DNA of 64,000 nucleotides from CAVVJA01 sp963779485 (GTDB lineage Bacteria; Actinomycetota; Actinomycetes; Mycobacteriales; Jatrophihabitantaceae), in NCBI GenBank assembly GCA_963779485.1, contig CAVZYJ010000013.1:496001-560000 (forward strand), written 5' to 3'. Positions 32,400 through 41,910 of the stretch are shown here, piece by piece. A program made the translations under genes and the position numbers. The notes below the pieces were generated by a model, which did not search any database, was not told the origin of the DNA, and was given only the letters and a program-made list of their open reading frames with translations. Each line of letters opens with the position of its first letter. Position 1 is the first letter of the stretch.

Positions 32400-34870
32400 T
32401 GCGTGCTTCGGTGAGCTGGGTGGCCGAGTCTGTCGATCTCCCTCCCGGTACGACTCCGCGCCAGCTCGGCGACGCCCTGGTTCGCGTAGGGCTGGAGGTC
32501 GAACGGGTCGAGGCGGCGGCGGATGCCGTCACCGGGCCCGTGGTCATCGGACGGGTCTGGTCCATCGCGACTGAGCTGCAGAGCAACGGCAAGACGATCC
32601 GGTGGTGTCAGGTCGATGTCGGTGAGCCCGATAGACGCGGCATCGTCTGCGGCGCGCACAACTTCGTCGTCGGCGACCTCGTCGCGGTCGCGCTGCCTGG
32701 CACGGTGCTGCCGGGCGGCTTCGCGATATCGGCGCGTAAGACCTACGGGCACATCTCCGACGGAATGATCTGCTCCGCGCGGGAACTCGGCATCGGCGAC
32801 GATCACACCGGAATCCTCGTGCTGTCCCCGGACGCGGGGCCTCCCGGTGGCGACGCCGTGACCGCTCTCGGGATGCGGGACGCTGTCCTCGACATCGCCG
32901 TGACTCCGGACCGCGGCTATTGCCTCGCCGTACGGGGGTTGGCCCGCGAGGCGGCGGCAGCCTTCGATGCCTCATTTCACGACGTCACCGGCCGGGTGGC
33001 GGTCCCCTCCGCGCAGCCCCCGGCCTACCCGGTCGTCGTCGACGATCCGGTGGGATGTGACCGGTTCTCGGCCCGGGTGGTCACCGGGCTCGACCCCACC
33101 GCGCAGAGCCCCCAGTGGCTGCGGTCTCGCCTCACCGGCGCGGGCCTGCGGCCGATTTCGATGGCCGTCGATGTGACCAACTACGTCATGCTGGAGACCG
33201 GGCAGCCACTGCATGCCTTCGACCGAAGCAAGCTCACCGGGTCGATCGGAGTCCGCCGGGCGCTTCCCGGTGAAAAGCTCACCACCCTCGACGGCGCGGC
33301 CCGGGGTCTCGATCCGGATGACCTCGTCGTCACCGACGACACCGGGCCGATCGCGCTCGCGGGAGTGATGGGCGGGGCATCGACCGAGATCGACGCCGGC
33401 ACGACGGACATCGTGCTCGAGGCCGCGCACTGGGAGCCCACGTCGATCGCCCGCGCGGTACGCCGGCACAAGCTGCCGAGTGAGGCGGCCAAGCGGTTCG
33501 AGCGTGGGGTGGATCCGGCGATCGCCGCCGTCGCGCTGCAACGCTGTGTGGACCTGCTGGTGCGGCACGGCGGGGCCGTGGCTGCCCCGGGCTTCACGGT
33601 GGTCGGCCCCGGACCGGCACCGGTAGAGATTCGACTACCAGTCGAGAGTCCCAGTCAGGTCGCCGGGCTTCCGATCGACCCGGCAACCGTGCGGCGCCGG
33701 CTTACCCAGGTGGGCTGCTCCGTCGTCGGAGACGCCGTGCTCACGGTCACGCCGCCGAGCTGGCGCCCCGATCTGACCGATCCGGCCGACCTCGTCGAGG
33801 AAGTCGTACGTCTGGTGGGTTACGACCGGGTGCCGTCGGCGCTACCCACCCCGCCGCCCGGCCGCGGCCTGTCCGCTGAGCAACGACTGCGGCGGAACCT
33901 CGCGCGCGCACTCGCCGCCGCCGGCTATACCGAAGTGCTGAGCTACCCGTTCGTGTCTCCGTCACTGCACGATCAGTTCGGCCTGGCCGCCGACGACCCG
34001 CGTCGGCGCGCGATGGTCGTCGCCAACCCGCTGTCGGACGCGGAACCCGAGCTGCGCACTTCGCTCCTGCCTGGTCTGCTCGCGACGCTCACTCGCAACC
34101 TCGGTCGCGGCCTTCGTGAGCTCGCCCTGTTCGAGATCGGACTGGTATTCCTCCCGAGTCCAGATGCGCCACCCGTTCCACGGCCAGGTGTCGCGCACCG
34201 GCCGTCGGATGCGGAACTGGCCGCGCTCGACGCCGCGCTGCCCGATCAGCCCCGGCACGCCGCCGTGGTCTTGTCCGGACCACGCGAGCGCGCCGGGTGG
34301 TGGGGGAGCGGACGCCCGGCCGACTGGACGGACGCGGTCGAGGCGGCGCGTGTCCTTGCTCGGGCGGCCCGGACCGAGCTGACCGTCCGTCGCGGCGACC
34401 AGCCGCCGTGGCATCCCGGCCGATGCGCCGAGCTCCGGCTCGGCGATGTTGTGATCGGCTACGCCGGCGAGCTGCATCCCCGTGTCGTCACGACCCTGGG
34501 CCTGCCAGCGCGTACCTGCGCCATGGAGCTGGACGTCGGCGCGTTCCAGCCGCCGCCGCCCGAGCGCTCACCCGAGATCTCGCCCTTCCCGCCGGTGCTG
34601 CTCGACATTGCCCTTGTCGTACCGGCCGAGGTCGCCGCGCAGGAGGTCCTCGAGGCCGTTCGAGGCGGAGCGGGGGACCTACTCGAGTCGGCCCGCCTGT
34701 TCGACGTCTACGCGGATGACGAGCGGCTGGGCGCGGGCCTCAAGTCGCTTGCGTTCGCGCTCCGCTTCCGGGCCCCGGACCGGACGTTGACGGTCGAGGA
34801 GGCGACGGTCGCACGCGACGCCGCCGTGGCTCGCGCCGCCGAGCAATTCGGAGCCCGGCTCCGGGCCTGA
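32399..34870 (+). CDS. pheT: Phenylalanyl-tRNA synthetase beta subunit
   Basis: An 823-residue subunit with the full domain set: an N-terminal tRNA-binding OB fold (GPVVIGRVWSIATELQSNG, IVCGAHNFVVGDLV), the B3/B4 editing domain (MLETGQPLHAFDRSKL, ALAGVMGGASTEID), the B5 domain, a catalytic-like core (FVSPSLHDQF, VANPLSDAEPELRTSLLPGL), and a C-terminal FDX-ACB anticodon domain. ATG 32399 directly follows pheS. It is normal in length. Confidence 0.97.
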   Translation: MRASVSWVAESVDLPPGTTPRQLGDALVRVGLEVERVEAAADAVTGPVVIGRVWSIATELQSNGKTIRWCQVDVGEPDRRGIVCGAHNFVVGDLVAVALPGTVLPGGFAISARKTYGHISDGMICSARELGIGDDHTGILVLSPDAGPPGGDAVTALGMRDAVLDIAVTPDRGYCLAVRGLAREAAAAFDASFHDVTGRVAVPSAQPPAYPVVVDDPVGCDRFSARVVTGLDPTAQSPQWLRSRLTGAGLRPISMAVDVTNYVMLETGQPLHAFDRSKLTGSIGVRRALPGEKLTTLDGAARGLDPDDLVVTDDTGPIALAGVMGGASTEIDAGTTDIVLEAAHWEPTSIARAVRRHKLPSEAAKRFERGVDPAIAAVALQRCVDLLVRHGGAVAAPGFTVVGPGPAPVEIRLPVESPSQVAGLPIDPATVRRRLTQVGCSVVGDAVLTVTPPSWRPDLTDPADLVEEVVRLVGYDRVPSALPTPPPGRGLSAEQRLRRNLARALAAAGYTEVLSYPFVSPSLHDQFGLAADDPRRRAMVVANPLSDAEPELRTSLLPGLLATLTRNLGRGLRELALFEIGLVFLPSPDAPPVPRPGVAHRPSDAELAALDAALPDQPRHAAVVLSGPRERAGWWGSGRPADWTDAVEAARVLARAARTELTVRRGDQPPWHPGRCAELRLGDVVIGYAGELHPRVVTTLGLPARTCAMELDVGAFQPPPPERSPEISPFPPVLLDIALVVPAEVAAQEVLEAVRGGAGDLLESARLFDVYADDERLGAGLKSLAFALRFRAPDRTLTVEEATVARDAAVARAAEQFGARLRA

Positions 34871-34934
34871 GCGGCATCGGGCCGGCGTGATCAGCCCGCC
34901 ACTGCACGCTATCCAGGTTGCGCGGGCCCTCTTC

Positions 34935-34969
34935 TGTATGAAATTGCGTGACGATGCATAATGGTCCGC
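34935..34969 (+). promoter_or_regulatory. Probable ARG box and promoter of argC
   Basis: TGTATGAAATTGCGTGACGA (from 34935) followed by TGCATAAT contains two AT-rich half-sites in a GC-rich setting, similar to ArgR operators such as TGCATAATT. CATAAT at 34957-34962 would serve as a -10 element with the A of the argC ATG (34970) about 7 nt further, so argC may be translated from a leaderless mRNA. ArgR is encoded in this same operon (40160), giving feedback control. Motif assignments are by eye. Confidence 0.55.
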
Positions 34970-35983
34970 ATGGGTTACCGGGTCGCCGTGGCGGGCGCGA
35001 GTGGGTACGTCGGCGGAGAGTTGCTGCGGCTGCTCGCCGCGCATCCCGATCTCGACGTCGTCGCGGCGACAGCGCACGGCAACGCCGGACAGCCGCTGAC
35101 CGCCGTCCATCCGCAGCTACGCTCGCTCGCCGACCTCGTCCTCGCGGACACCGTCCCTGAAGCTCTCGCCGGCGCCGACCTCGTATTCCTGGCGCTGCCA
35201 CACGGCGCCTCGGGATCGTTCGCGCCCCAGCTCCCGCCCGAAGTCAAGATCGTCGATCTGGGCGCCGACCACCGGCTGTCCGACGCGTCCGCCTACCAGC
35301 AGTACTACGCCGGCGTCCACCCCGGGGCCTGGACGTACGGTCTGCCGGAACTTCCCGGGCATCGAGCGAAGATCGCCGACTCCTCGCGAGTCGCCAACAC
35401 CGGCTGCTATGCCGCGGCGATCATTCTGGCCGTGGCTCCGCTCATCGCGGCCGGCGTGGTCGAACCGCAGGATCTCGTCGCGGTCGCCGCGAGCGGCACG
35501 TCAGGCGCGGGCCGGGCCGCGAAGCCGAACCTGCTCGCCAGCGAGGTGATGGGCGACCTGTCCCCGTACAAGGCCGGCGCGCACCAGCACGTGCCCGAGA
35601 TCCTGCAGTCCACCGGGGCGACCAGCCTGTCGTTCACCCCGGTGCTCGCGCCGATGCCGCGGGGCATTCTCGCCAGCATCGCCGCGCGCCCAGCGCGTTC
35701 GGTCACCGCCGCCGACGTGTGCGACGTTCTCGACGCCGCCTACCGGGCCGAGCCGTTCGTCTACCTGCTGCCATTCGGCGAACAGCCGCACACGGGGGCC
35801 GTCGCCGGCTCCAACTCGGTCCATCTGCAGGCGGCCATCGACCTCAGCTCCGGACGGGTCATCGTCCTCAGCGCAATCGACAACCTCGGGAAGGGCGCCG
35901 CCGGTCAGGCCGTGCAGAACGCCAACCTGATGCTGGGCCTGCCCGAGACGGCCGGCTTGGCCGTCGATGGGATTGCCCCATGA
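34970..35983 (+). CDS. argC: N-acetyl-gamma-glutamyl-phosphate reductase
   Basis: Third step of arginine synthesis: NADPH-dependent reduction of N-acetylglutamyl phosphate. The 337-residue protein opens RVAVAGASGYVGGELLRLLA (NADP loop). Its active-site cysteine is in VANTGCYAAAI and HQHVPEI lies further on. ATG 34970 is preferred over ATG 34961, which falls inside the operator/-10 sequence. It is the first gene of argCJBDFRGH; its stop overlaps argJ by 4 bp. Confidence 0.97.
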   Translation: MGYRVAVAGASGYVGGELLRLLAAHPDLDVVAATAHGNAGQPLTAVHPQLRSLADLVLADTVPEALAGADLVFLALPHGASGSFAPQLPPEVKIVDLGADHRLSDASAYQQYYAGVHPGAWTYGLPELPGHRAKIADSSRVANTGCYAAAIILAVAPLIAAGVVEPQDLVAVAASGTSGAGRAAKPNLLASEVMGDLSPYKAGAHQHVPEILQSTGATSLSFTPVLAPMPRGILASIAARPARSVTAADVCDVLDAAYRAEPFVYLLPFGEQPHTGAVAGSNSVHLQAAIDLSSGRVIVLSAIDNLGKGAAGQAVQNANLMLGLPETAGLAVDGIAP

Positions 35984-37134
35984 GCGTGACCGCGGCTAGG
36001 GGATTCCGGGCGGCCGGCGTGGTGGCCGGCCTGAAGGCATCCGGCGGCCGGGACGTCGCATTGGTCGTCAACGACGGCCCGTCGGATGCGGCAGCGGCTG
36101 TGTTCACCCGCAACCGGGTGCGGGCCGCGCCGGTCCTGTGGTCCCGGCAGGCGGTGGCCGACGGGCGGCTGCGAGCCGTGCTGCTGAACTCCGGGGGAGC
36201 GAACGCGTGTACCGGTCCGGCCGGGTTCGCCGACACCCACGCCACCGCCGAGCAGGTAGCGACCGCACTCGGCATCGGCGCCGGAGAGGTCGCGGTGTGT
36301 TCGACCGGTCTCATCGGCGAACGGCTTCCGATGGCGGCGTTGCTCGGCGGCATCACTCGGGCGGCAGCCGACCTGGCGCGCGACGGCGGCCCCGCCGCGG
36401 CGGATGCGATTCGCACGACCGACACAGTCGCGAAGCAAGCAGTGCGCGCGCACCCCGACGGGTGGACCGTCGGCGGGATGGCCAAGGGTGCCGGCATGCT
36501 GGCGCCAAGCCTCGCCACGATGCTGTGCGTGATCACGACCGACGCGGCGGTCGGTGCTGACACGCTCGACAGCGTGCTGCGGGACGCGGTGCGGCGCACA
36601 TTCGAACGGGTCGACGCCGACGGGTGCCTGTCCACGAACGACACCGTGATCCTGCTGGCCAGCGGCGCAGCCGGAGTGCCGGCGCAGTCGTCGGACATCG
36701 GTACGGCCGTCGAGGCCGTCTGCGCGGATCTGGCCGACCAGCTCGTCGATGACGCCGAAGGGGCAACCAAGCGCGTCGTCATCGAGGTCCGCAGCGCGGC
36801 ATCCGAGGACGACGCGGTCGAGGTCGGTCGGGCCATCGCCCGCAACAACCTGCTGAAGTGCGCGCTGTTCGGCAATGACCCGAACTGGGGCCGGGTGCTG
36901 GCGGCGGTCGGCACGACGTCGGCGGCGTTCGAGCCAGACCGGCTCGACGTGACCATCAACGAGGTCGAGGTGTGTCGGGCCGGCGCGGCCGGAGAACCCC
37001 GAGAGCGGGTCGACCTGACCGGCCGCGCGGTGACGATCGCAGTCGAGCTGCACGCGGGGACAGCGAGCAGCGCCGTCCAGACGACCGATCTGTCCCACGA
37101 CTACGTTCACACGAACTCGGCGTACTCGACATGA
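35980..37134 (+). CDS. argJ: Bifunctional ornithine acetyltransferase/N-acetylglutamate synthase
   Basis: Recycles the acetyl group from N-acetylornithine to glutamate. The 384-residue precursor carries MAKGAGMLAPSLATMLCVI, where self-cleavage before the Thr of ATML yields the alpha and beta chains and the nucleophile. LNSGGANACTG and NDPNWGRVLAAVG are further family marks. ATG 35980 overlaps argC. Presence of argJ means the cyclic acetyl pathway. Confidence 0.97.
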   Translation: MSVTAARGFRAAGVVAGLKASGGRDVALVVNDGPSDAAAAVFTRNRVRAAPVLWSRQAVADGRLRAVLLNSGGANACTGPAGFADTHATAEQVATALGIGAGEVAVCSTGLIGERLPMAALLGGITRAAADLARDGGPAAADAIRTTDTVAKQAVRAHPDGWTVGGMAKGAGMLAPSLATMLCVITTDAAVGADTLDSVLRDAVRRTFERVDADGCLSTNDTVILLASGAAGVPAQSSDIGTAVEAVCADLADQLVDDAEGATKRVVIEVRSAASEDDAVEVGRAIARNNLLKCALFGNDPNWGRVLAAVGTTSAAFEPDRLDVTINEVEVCRAGAAGEPRERVDLTGRAVTIAVELHAGTASSAVQTTDLSHDYVHTNSAYST

Positions 37135-38024
37135 GCCGGGACCGCGACGTCGCTCTCGCCAAGGCGAGCATCCTCGTCGACGCCCTGCCGTGGCTGGCGC
37201 GATTTCACGGCAAGGTCGTCGTGGTCAAGTACGGCGGCAACGCCATGACGACGCCGCTGCTGCGCCAGGCGTTCGCCGAGGACATCGTGTTCCTGCGCTA
37301 CGCGGGGCTGCGCCCGGTCGTCGTGCATGGCGGCGGACCACAGATCACCGCCCACCTGAACCGGCTGGGCATCGAAACGGAGTTCCGCGGCGGCCTGCGG
37401 GTCACCAGTCCCGAGGCCATGAAGGTCGTCCGCATGGTTCTGGTCGGACAGGTGAACGGCGAGATCGTCCACCAGATCAACGACCATGGCTCGTTCGCGG
37501 TCGGCCTGTCCGGCGAGGACGCCGGGCTGCTCACGGCCGAGCGGCGTACCGCCGTGGTCGACGGCGAGCCGGTCGACATCGGTCAGGTGGGCGACGTCGT
37601 CGCCGTCGATCCGAGCGCCGTACATGCCCTTCTCGACGCCGGACGCATCCCGATCGTCGCCACCGTCGCCCGCGGCGGTGACGGGATGTCCTACAACGTG
37701 AATGCGGACACGGCGGCCGCGGCCATCGCCGTCGCGCTGGGCGCTGAGAAGTTGGTCATGCTCACCGACGTCGAAGGCCTGTACTCCGACTGGCCGACGA
37801 GCGGAGAGGTCGTGAGCAGCATCAGCGCCGACGACCTCAGCCGGCTGCTTCCGTCACTCGCCAGCGGAATGGTGCCCAAGATGGAGGCGTGCCTGCGGGC
37901 GGTCGAGGGCGGCGTCAGCCGGGCCCACGTTCTCGACGGGCGCGTCCCGCACGCCCTGCTCCTCGAGGTGTTCACCACCGAGGGGGTCGGCACCATGGTG
38001 CTTCCCGCGAAGGAGCCGGAGTGA
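37131..38024 (+). CDS. argB: Acetylglutamate kinase
   Basis: Phosphorylates N-acetylglutamate and is usually the arginine-inhibited step of the cyclic pathway. The 297-residue protein of the amino-acid kinase family has VVVKYGGNAM, VVHGGGPQI, GLSGEDAGLL and YNVNADTAAAAIAVALGAEK. The N-terminal extension before the first strand is about 25 residues, as in arginine-sensitive enzymes. ATG 37131 overlaps the argJ stop; argD follows after 13 bp. Confidence 0.97.
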   Translation: MSRDRDVALAKASILVDALPWLARFHGKVVVVKYGGNAMTTPLLRQAFAEDIVFLRYAGLRPVVVHGGGPQITAHLNRLGIETEFRGGLRVTSPEAMKVVRMVLVGQVNGEIVHQINDHGSFAVGLSGEDAGLLTAERRTAVVDGEPVDIGQVGDVVAVDPSAVHALLDAGRIPIVATVARGGDGMSYNVNADTAAAAIAVALGAEKLVMLTDVEGLYSDWPTSGEVVSSISADDLSRLLPSLASGMVPKMEACLRAVEGGVSRAHVLDGRVPHALLLEVFTTEGVGTMVLPAKEPE

Positions 38025-38037
38025 CGAAGGAGCCGCA

Positions 38038-39237
38038 GTGACACTGACGAACCGGTGGGACGCGGTCATGATGCCCAACTACGGCACGCCGCCGATCGAG
38101 ATCGCCCGCGGTGCCGGCGTCCGGGTATGGGACACCGCAGGTCGCGAATACCTGGACTTCGTCGCCGGGATCGCGGTGTCCTCCCTCGGGCACGCCCATC
38201 CCGCCGTCGTCGAAGCGGTCACCCGCCAGGTCGCGACGTTGGCGCACACCTCGAACCTGGCGATCCACGAGCCCGGTGTTCGGCTGGCCGAGCGGTTGGT
38301 CGAGCTGGTCGGCGTGCCTGGGCGGGTGTTCTTCGCCAACAGCGGGGCCGAAGCCAACGAGTGCGCGGTCAAGCTCGCTCGTCGGCACGGCTGGCGGCGG
38401 AATCCCGACGGCGCCCGGCTGGAGATCGTCGCCGCGAACGGCAGCTTCCACGGCCGGACGCTCGGCGCCCTCGCCATCACCGGCAGTCCGGCTAAGCGCG
38501 AGCCGTTCGCGCCGTTGCCCGGGCCGGTGTCGTTCGTGGACTACGGGGACGTGGACGCGCTCGACCGCGCCGTCAGCGAACGCACCGCCGCGGTGTTCGT
38601 CGAGCCCACGCTGGGCGAGGGCGGGATCGTCCCCGCGCCGGCCGGCTATCTGGCCGCGGCTCGGAGCATGTGCGATGCGGCTGGAGCCCTCCTCGTGGTC
38701 GACGAGGTGCAAAGCGGCATCGGGCGCACCGGGCACTGGTTCGCGAGCCTCGCCGACGGTGTCCGGCCGGACGTTCTCACCCTCGCCAAAGGGCTCGGCG
38801 GCGGCCTGCCCATCGGGGCGTGCATCGGCCTCGGCGCCTCCGGCGAGCTGTTCGCGCCGGGCGACCACGGCAGCACGTTCGGGGGGAATCCGGTTGCCTG
38901 CGCGGCGGCGCTGGCCGTCCTGACCACGATCGCCGACGACCAGCTGCTCGACTCGGTCAAGCGGGTCGGAGAGCACCTGGCCGATGGCTTGGCCGGGGTC
39001 GACTCCCCGCTCGTCGCCGAGGTACGGGGCAGCGGGCTGTGGCGAGCCGTCGCGCTGACCGCGCCGCGCGCCGCCGCGATCGAGGCCGCCGCCCGCGAGC
39101 GGGCCCTGCTCGTCAACGCGGTGCGGCCGGACGTCCTGCGGCTCGCGCCGCCGCTCATCCTGACCGAGTCCGACGTCGACGAGGCGCTGCCGCGCCTGTC
39201 CGAGGCGATCGCCGCTGTCGAGCGAGTGCAGTCATGA
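38038..39237 (+). CDS. argD: Acetylornithine aminotransferase
   Basis: A PLP enzyme of class III, 399 residues. YLDFVAGIAVSSLGHAHP, FFANSGAEANECAVKLAR, SFHGRTLGALA, VVDEVQSGIGRTG and FSPSKGL-type TLAKGLGGGLPIG contain the expected Asp and PLP lysine. It makes N-acetylornithine from the semialdehyde. GTG 38038 is the chosen start; the argF ATG overlaps its stop by 4 bp. Confidence 0.97.
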   Translation: MTLTNRWDAVMMPNYGTPPIEIARGAGVRVWDTAGREYLDFVAGIAVSSLGHAHPAVVEAVTRQVATLAHTSNLAIHEPGVRLAERLVELVGVPGRVFFANSGAEANECAVKLARRHGWRRNPDGARLEIVAANGSFHGRTLGALAITGSPAKREPFAPLPGPVSFVDYGDVDALDRAVSERTAAVFVEPTLGEGGIVPAPAGYLAAARSMCDAAGALLVVDEVQSGIGRTGHWFASLADGVRPDVLTLAKGLGGGLPIGACIGLGASGELFAPGDHGSTFGGNPVACAAALAVLTTIADDQLLDSVKRVGEHLADGLAGVDSPLVAEVRGSGLWRAVALTAPRAAAIEAAARERALLVNAVRPDVLRLAPPLILTESDVDEALPRLSEAIAAVERVQS

Positions 39238-40160
39238 GGGTGCGGCACTTCGTCCGCGACGACGACCTCAGGCCCGACGAGCAGCGTGCGGTGCTGGACC
39301 TGGCCGACGACATGAAGCGCGATCGCCTGATCTACCAGCCGTTCAGCGGGCCCCGCGCGGTTGCGGTCATCTTCGACAAGCCATCGACGCGCACCCGGGT
39401 GTCGTTCAGCGTCGGCATCGCCGAGCTCGGCGGGTACCCGCTGGTCATCGACGCCCACGCGTCGCAGCTCGGCCGGGGCGAGCCGATCGAGGACACCACG
39501 CGCGTGCTCGACCGGCAGGTCGCGGCCATCGTCTGGCGCACCTTTGCCCAGGCCCGGATCGAGGCCATGGCGCGGGTGAGCCGGGTTCCTGTGGTCAACG
39601 CACTCACCGACGAGTTCCATCCGTGCCAGGTCCTCGCCGACCTGCAGACGATTCGCGAGCGACACGGCACACTCGCCGGAGTGACGCTCAGCTACGTGGG
39701 TGACGCGGCGAACAACATGGCGCACTCGTACTTGCTCGGTGGCGCGACGGCCGGCCTGCACGTCCGAGTGGCCGGTCCGGCCGGCTACCTACCGGATCGC
39801 GCCGTCGTCGCGGACGCCGAGCGGGTCGCCGCGACGACCGGCGGCTCGGTGCTCGTCACGACGGAGCCGGCCGCTGCGTTCGACGGAGCCGACGTCGTCG
39901 CGACCGACACCTGGGTGTCGATGGGCCAGGAGGACGAGAAGGACGAGCGCATCACGCCCTTCGCGCCGTTCGCCATCACCGAAAAGGCCCTGAGCGGCTG
40001 TGCGCCGGACGCGATCGTGCTGCATTGCCTGCCCGCCTATCGCGGACGCGAGATCGCGGCCGAGGTGATCGACGGCCCGCGCAGCGCCGTCTGGGACGAG
40101 GCCGAGAACCGGTTGCATACGCAGAAGGCATTGCTCACCTGGCTTTCGGAGCAGACGTGA
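39234..40160 (+). CDS. argF: Ornithine carbamoyltransferase
   Basis: Joins ornithine and carbamoyl phosphate into citrulline. The 308-residue protein has the carbamoyl-phosphate loop FDKPSTRTRVSF, then TDEFHPCQVLADLQT, and the ornithine-site cysteine in VLHCLPAYRGREI. ATG 39234. It ends exactly at the argR start (1-bp overlap). A carbamoyl-phosphate-yielding catabolic enzyme upstream (10040-13715) could in principle feed it, but nothing in the sequence links the two. Confidence 0.97.
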   Translation: MRVRHFVRDDDLRPDEQRAVLDLADDMKRDRLIYQPFSGPRAVAVIFDKPSTRTRVSFSVGIAELGGYPLVIDAHASQLGRGEPIEDTTRVLDRQVAAIVWRTFAQARIEAMARVSRVPVVNALTDEFHPCQVLADLQTIRERHGTLAGVTLSYVGDAANNMAHSYLLGGATAGLHVRVAGPAGYLPDRAVVADAERVAATTGGSVLVTTEPAAAFDGADVVATDTWVSMGQEDEKDERITPFAPFAITEKALSGCAPDAIVLHCLPAYRGREIAAEVIDGPRSAVWDEAENRLHTQKALLTWLSEQT

Positions 40161-40687
40161 TGGCCGGCCCCACGGGATCGCGGGGCGTCGCCGTCGTCGA
40201 GCCGCCCGGCAAGGCGGCCCGCCACGCCCGCATCGTGGCGACCGTGGCCGGTCGCGCCGTGCATTCGCAGGCGCAGCTGGTCCAGCTGTTAGAAGCGGAC
40301 GGGCTGCACGTCACCCAAGCCACCCTCAGCCGCGACCTGGAGGAGCTCGGCGCGGTCAAGCTGCGCACTCCGGACGGCGGGCTGCCGGTCTACGTGATAC
40401 CCGAAGACGGCGCGCCATTGACGACCCGGTCGGCCGAGGATGCGCCGCCCACCCGGCTGGCCCGGCTGCTCAGCGAGCTGCTCGTGTCGGCGGACGCTAG
40501 CGCCAATCTCGTCGTGTTGCGGACGCCGCCCGGGGCCGCGCACTTCCTCGCTTCGGCGGTGGACCGCGCTGGGCTGCCCGAGGTCGTCGGCAGTATCGCC
40601 GGCGATGACACGATCCTGGTGGTCGCCCGAGACCCGACCGGTGGCGCGGATCTCGCCGATCAGCTGCGGCATCTCGCCCAGAACTAA
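40160..40687 (+). CDS. argR: Arginine repressor ArgR
   Basis: A 175-residue arginine-responsive repressor. The N-terminal winged helix has VHSQAQLVQLLEADG and TQATLSRDLEELGAVK (recognition helix). The C-terminal hexamerisation and arginine-binding domain ends in SIAGDDTILVVARDPTGGAD. It is encoded within the operon it controls; the likely operator lies before argC. ATG 40160. Confidence 0.96.
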   Translation: MAGPTGSRGVAVVEPPGKAARHARIVATVAGRAVHSQAQLVQLLEADGLHVTQATLSRDLEELGAVKLRTPDGGLPVYVIPEDGAPLTTRSAEDAPPTRLARLLSELLVSADASANLVVLRTPPGAAHFLASAVDRAGLPEVVGSIAGDDTILVVARDPTGGADLADQLRHLAQN

Positions 40688-40708
40688 CCACCGACAGGAA
40701 GAGAGCTC

Positions 40709-41908
40709 ATGAGCAAGCGCATCGTGCTGGCCTACTCCGGTGGGCTGGACACATCCGTGGCGATCGGCTGGATCGCCGAGGAGACGGGCGCCGAAGTCAT
40801 CGCCGTGGCCGCCGACGTCGGCCAGGGCGGCGAGGACCTCGACATCATCCGCGGCCGCGCGCTGGCGTGTGGCGCGGTCGAGGCCGAGGTTCTCGACCTG
40901 CGCGCGGAATTCGCCCAGGACTACTGCTTGCCGGCGCTCCGGGCGAACGCCCTGTATCTGGAGCGGTACCCACTCGTGTCGGCGCTGTCCCGGCCGGTGA
41001 TCGCCAAGCACCTCGTCGCCGCTGCCCACAAGTACGGAGCCGATGCGGTGGCGCACGGCTGCACGGGCAAGGGCAACGATCAAGTGCGCTTCGAGGTGGG
41101 CATCGGTGCGCTCGCTCCTGAGCTGACGGTCATCGCGCCGGTTCGGGACAGCGGTATGACACGTGACAAGGCCATCGCGTTTGCCGAGGAGAAGGGACTG
41201 CCTATCGACCAGTCCAAGCGCTCGCCCTACTCGGTCGACCAGAACCTCTGGGGCCGCGCGGTGGAGACCGGTTTTCTCGAGGACCCGTGGAACGCTCCGA
41301 TCGAGGACGTGTACGCCTACACGTCCGGGCCGGACGCCTCGATCGAACCGGACGAGGTGGTGATCTCCTTCGTGGACGGCGTGCCCACCGGCATCGATGG
41401 CCGAGCGGTGTCGGTGCTCGACGCGATCCTCGAGCTCAATCGGCGGGCGGGCGCGCACGGCGTCGGCCGGCTCGACATGGTCGAGGACCGGCTGGTCGGC
41501 ATCAAGAGCCGCGAGGTGTACGAGGCGCCGGGCGCCATCGCCCTGATCACCGCGCATCAGGAGCTGGAGGACCTCACGGTCGAGCGCGACCTCCGGCGGT
41601 TCAAGTTCGCCGTCGAGCAGCGATGGACCGAGCTCGTCTACGACGGGCTCTGGTTCAGCCCGCTCAAGCGGGCGCTGGACGCCTTTGTCGACTCCTCGCA
41701 ACGGCACGTGACCGGCGACGTCCGGCTCCGGTTGTCCGCGGGCCGGGCGGTCGCGACCGGACGGCGAGGCAGCGGGTCGCTCTACGACTTCGAGCTGGCG
41801 ACCTACGACACCGGCGACACGTTCGACCAGTCGCTGGCCAAGGGATTCGTCCAGCTGTGGGGCCTGCCGAGCCGGATCGCGGCGCAGCGCGATCAGCGCG
41901 GCTCCTGA
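40709..41908 (+). CDS. argG: Argininosuccinate synthase
   Basis: Couples citrulline and aspartate using ATP. The 399-residue protein starts KRIVLAYSGGLDTSVAIGWI (PP-loop) and has HGCTGKGNDQVRFEVG, SKRSPYSVDQNLWGRAVE and EPDEVVISF, all typical of ArgG. ATG 40709, 21 bp after argR with AGGAAGAGAG upstream. argH follows after 2 bp. Confidence 0.97.
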   Translation: MSKRIVLAYSGGLDTSVAIGWIAEETGAEVIAVAADVGQGGEDLDIIRGRALACGAVEAEVLDLRAEFAQDYCLPALRANALYLERYPLVSALSRPVIAKHLVAAAHKYGADAVAHGCTGKGNDQVRFEVGIGALAPELTVIAPVRDSGMTRDKAIAFAEEKGLPIDQSKRSPYSVDQNLWGRAVETGFLEDPWNAPIEDVYAYTSGPDASIEPDEVVISFVDGVPTGIDGRAVSVLDAILELNRRAGAHGVGRLDMVEDRLVGIKSREVYEAPGAIALITAHQELEDLTVERDLRRFKFAVEQRWTELVYDGLWFSPLKRALDAFVDSSQRHVTGDVRLRLSAGRAVATGRRGSGSLYDFELATYDTGDTFDQSLAKGFVQLWGLPSRIAAQRDQRGS

Positions 41909-41910
41909 CT

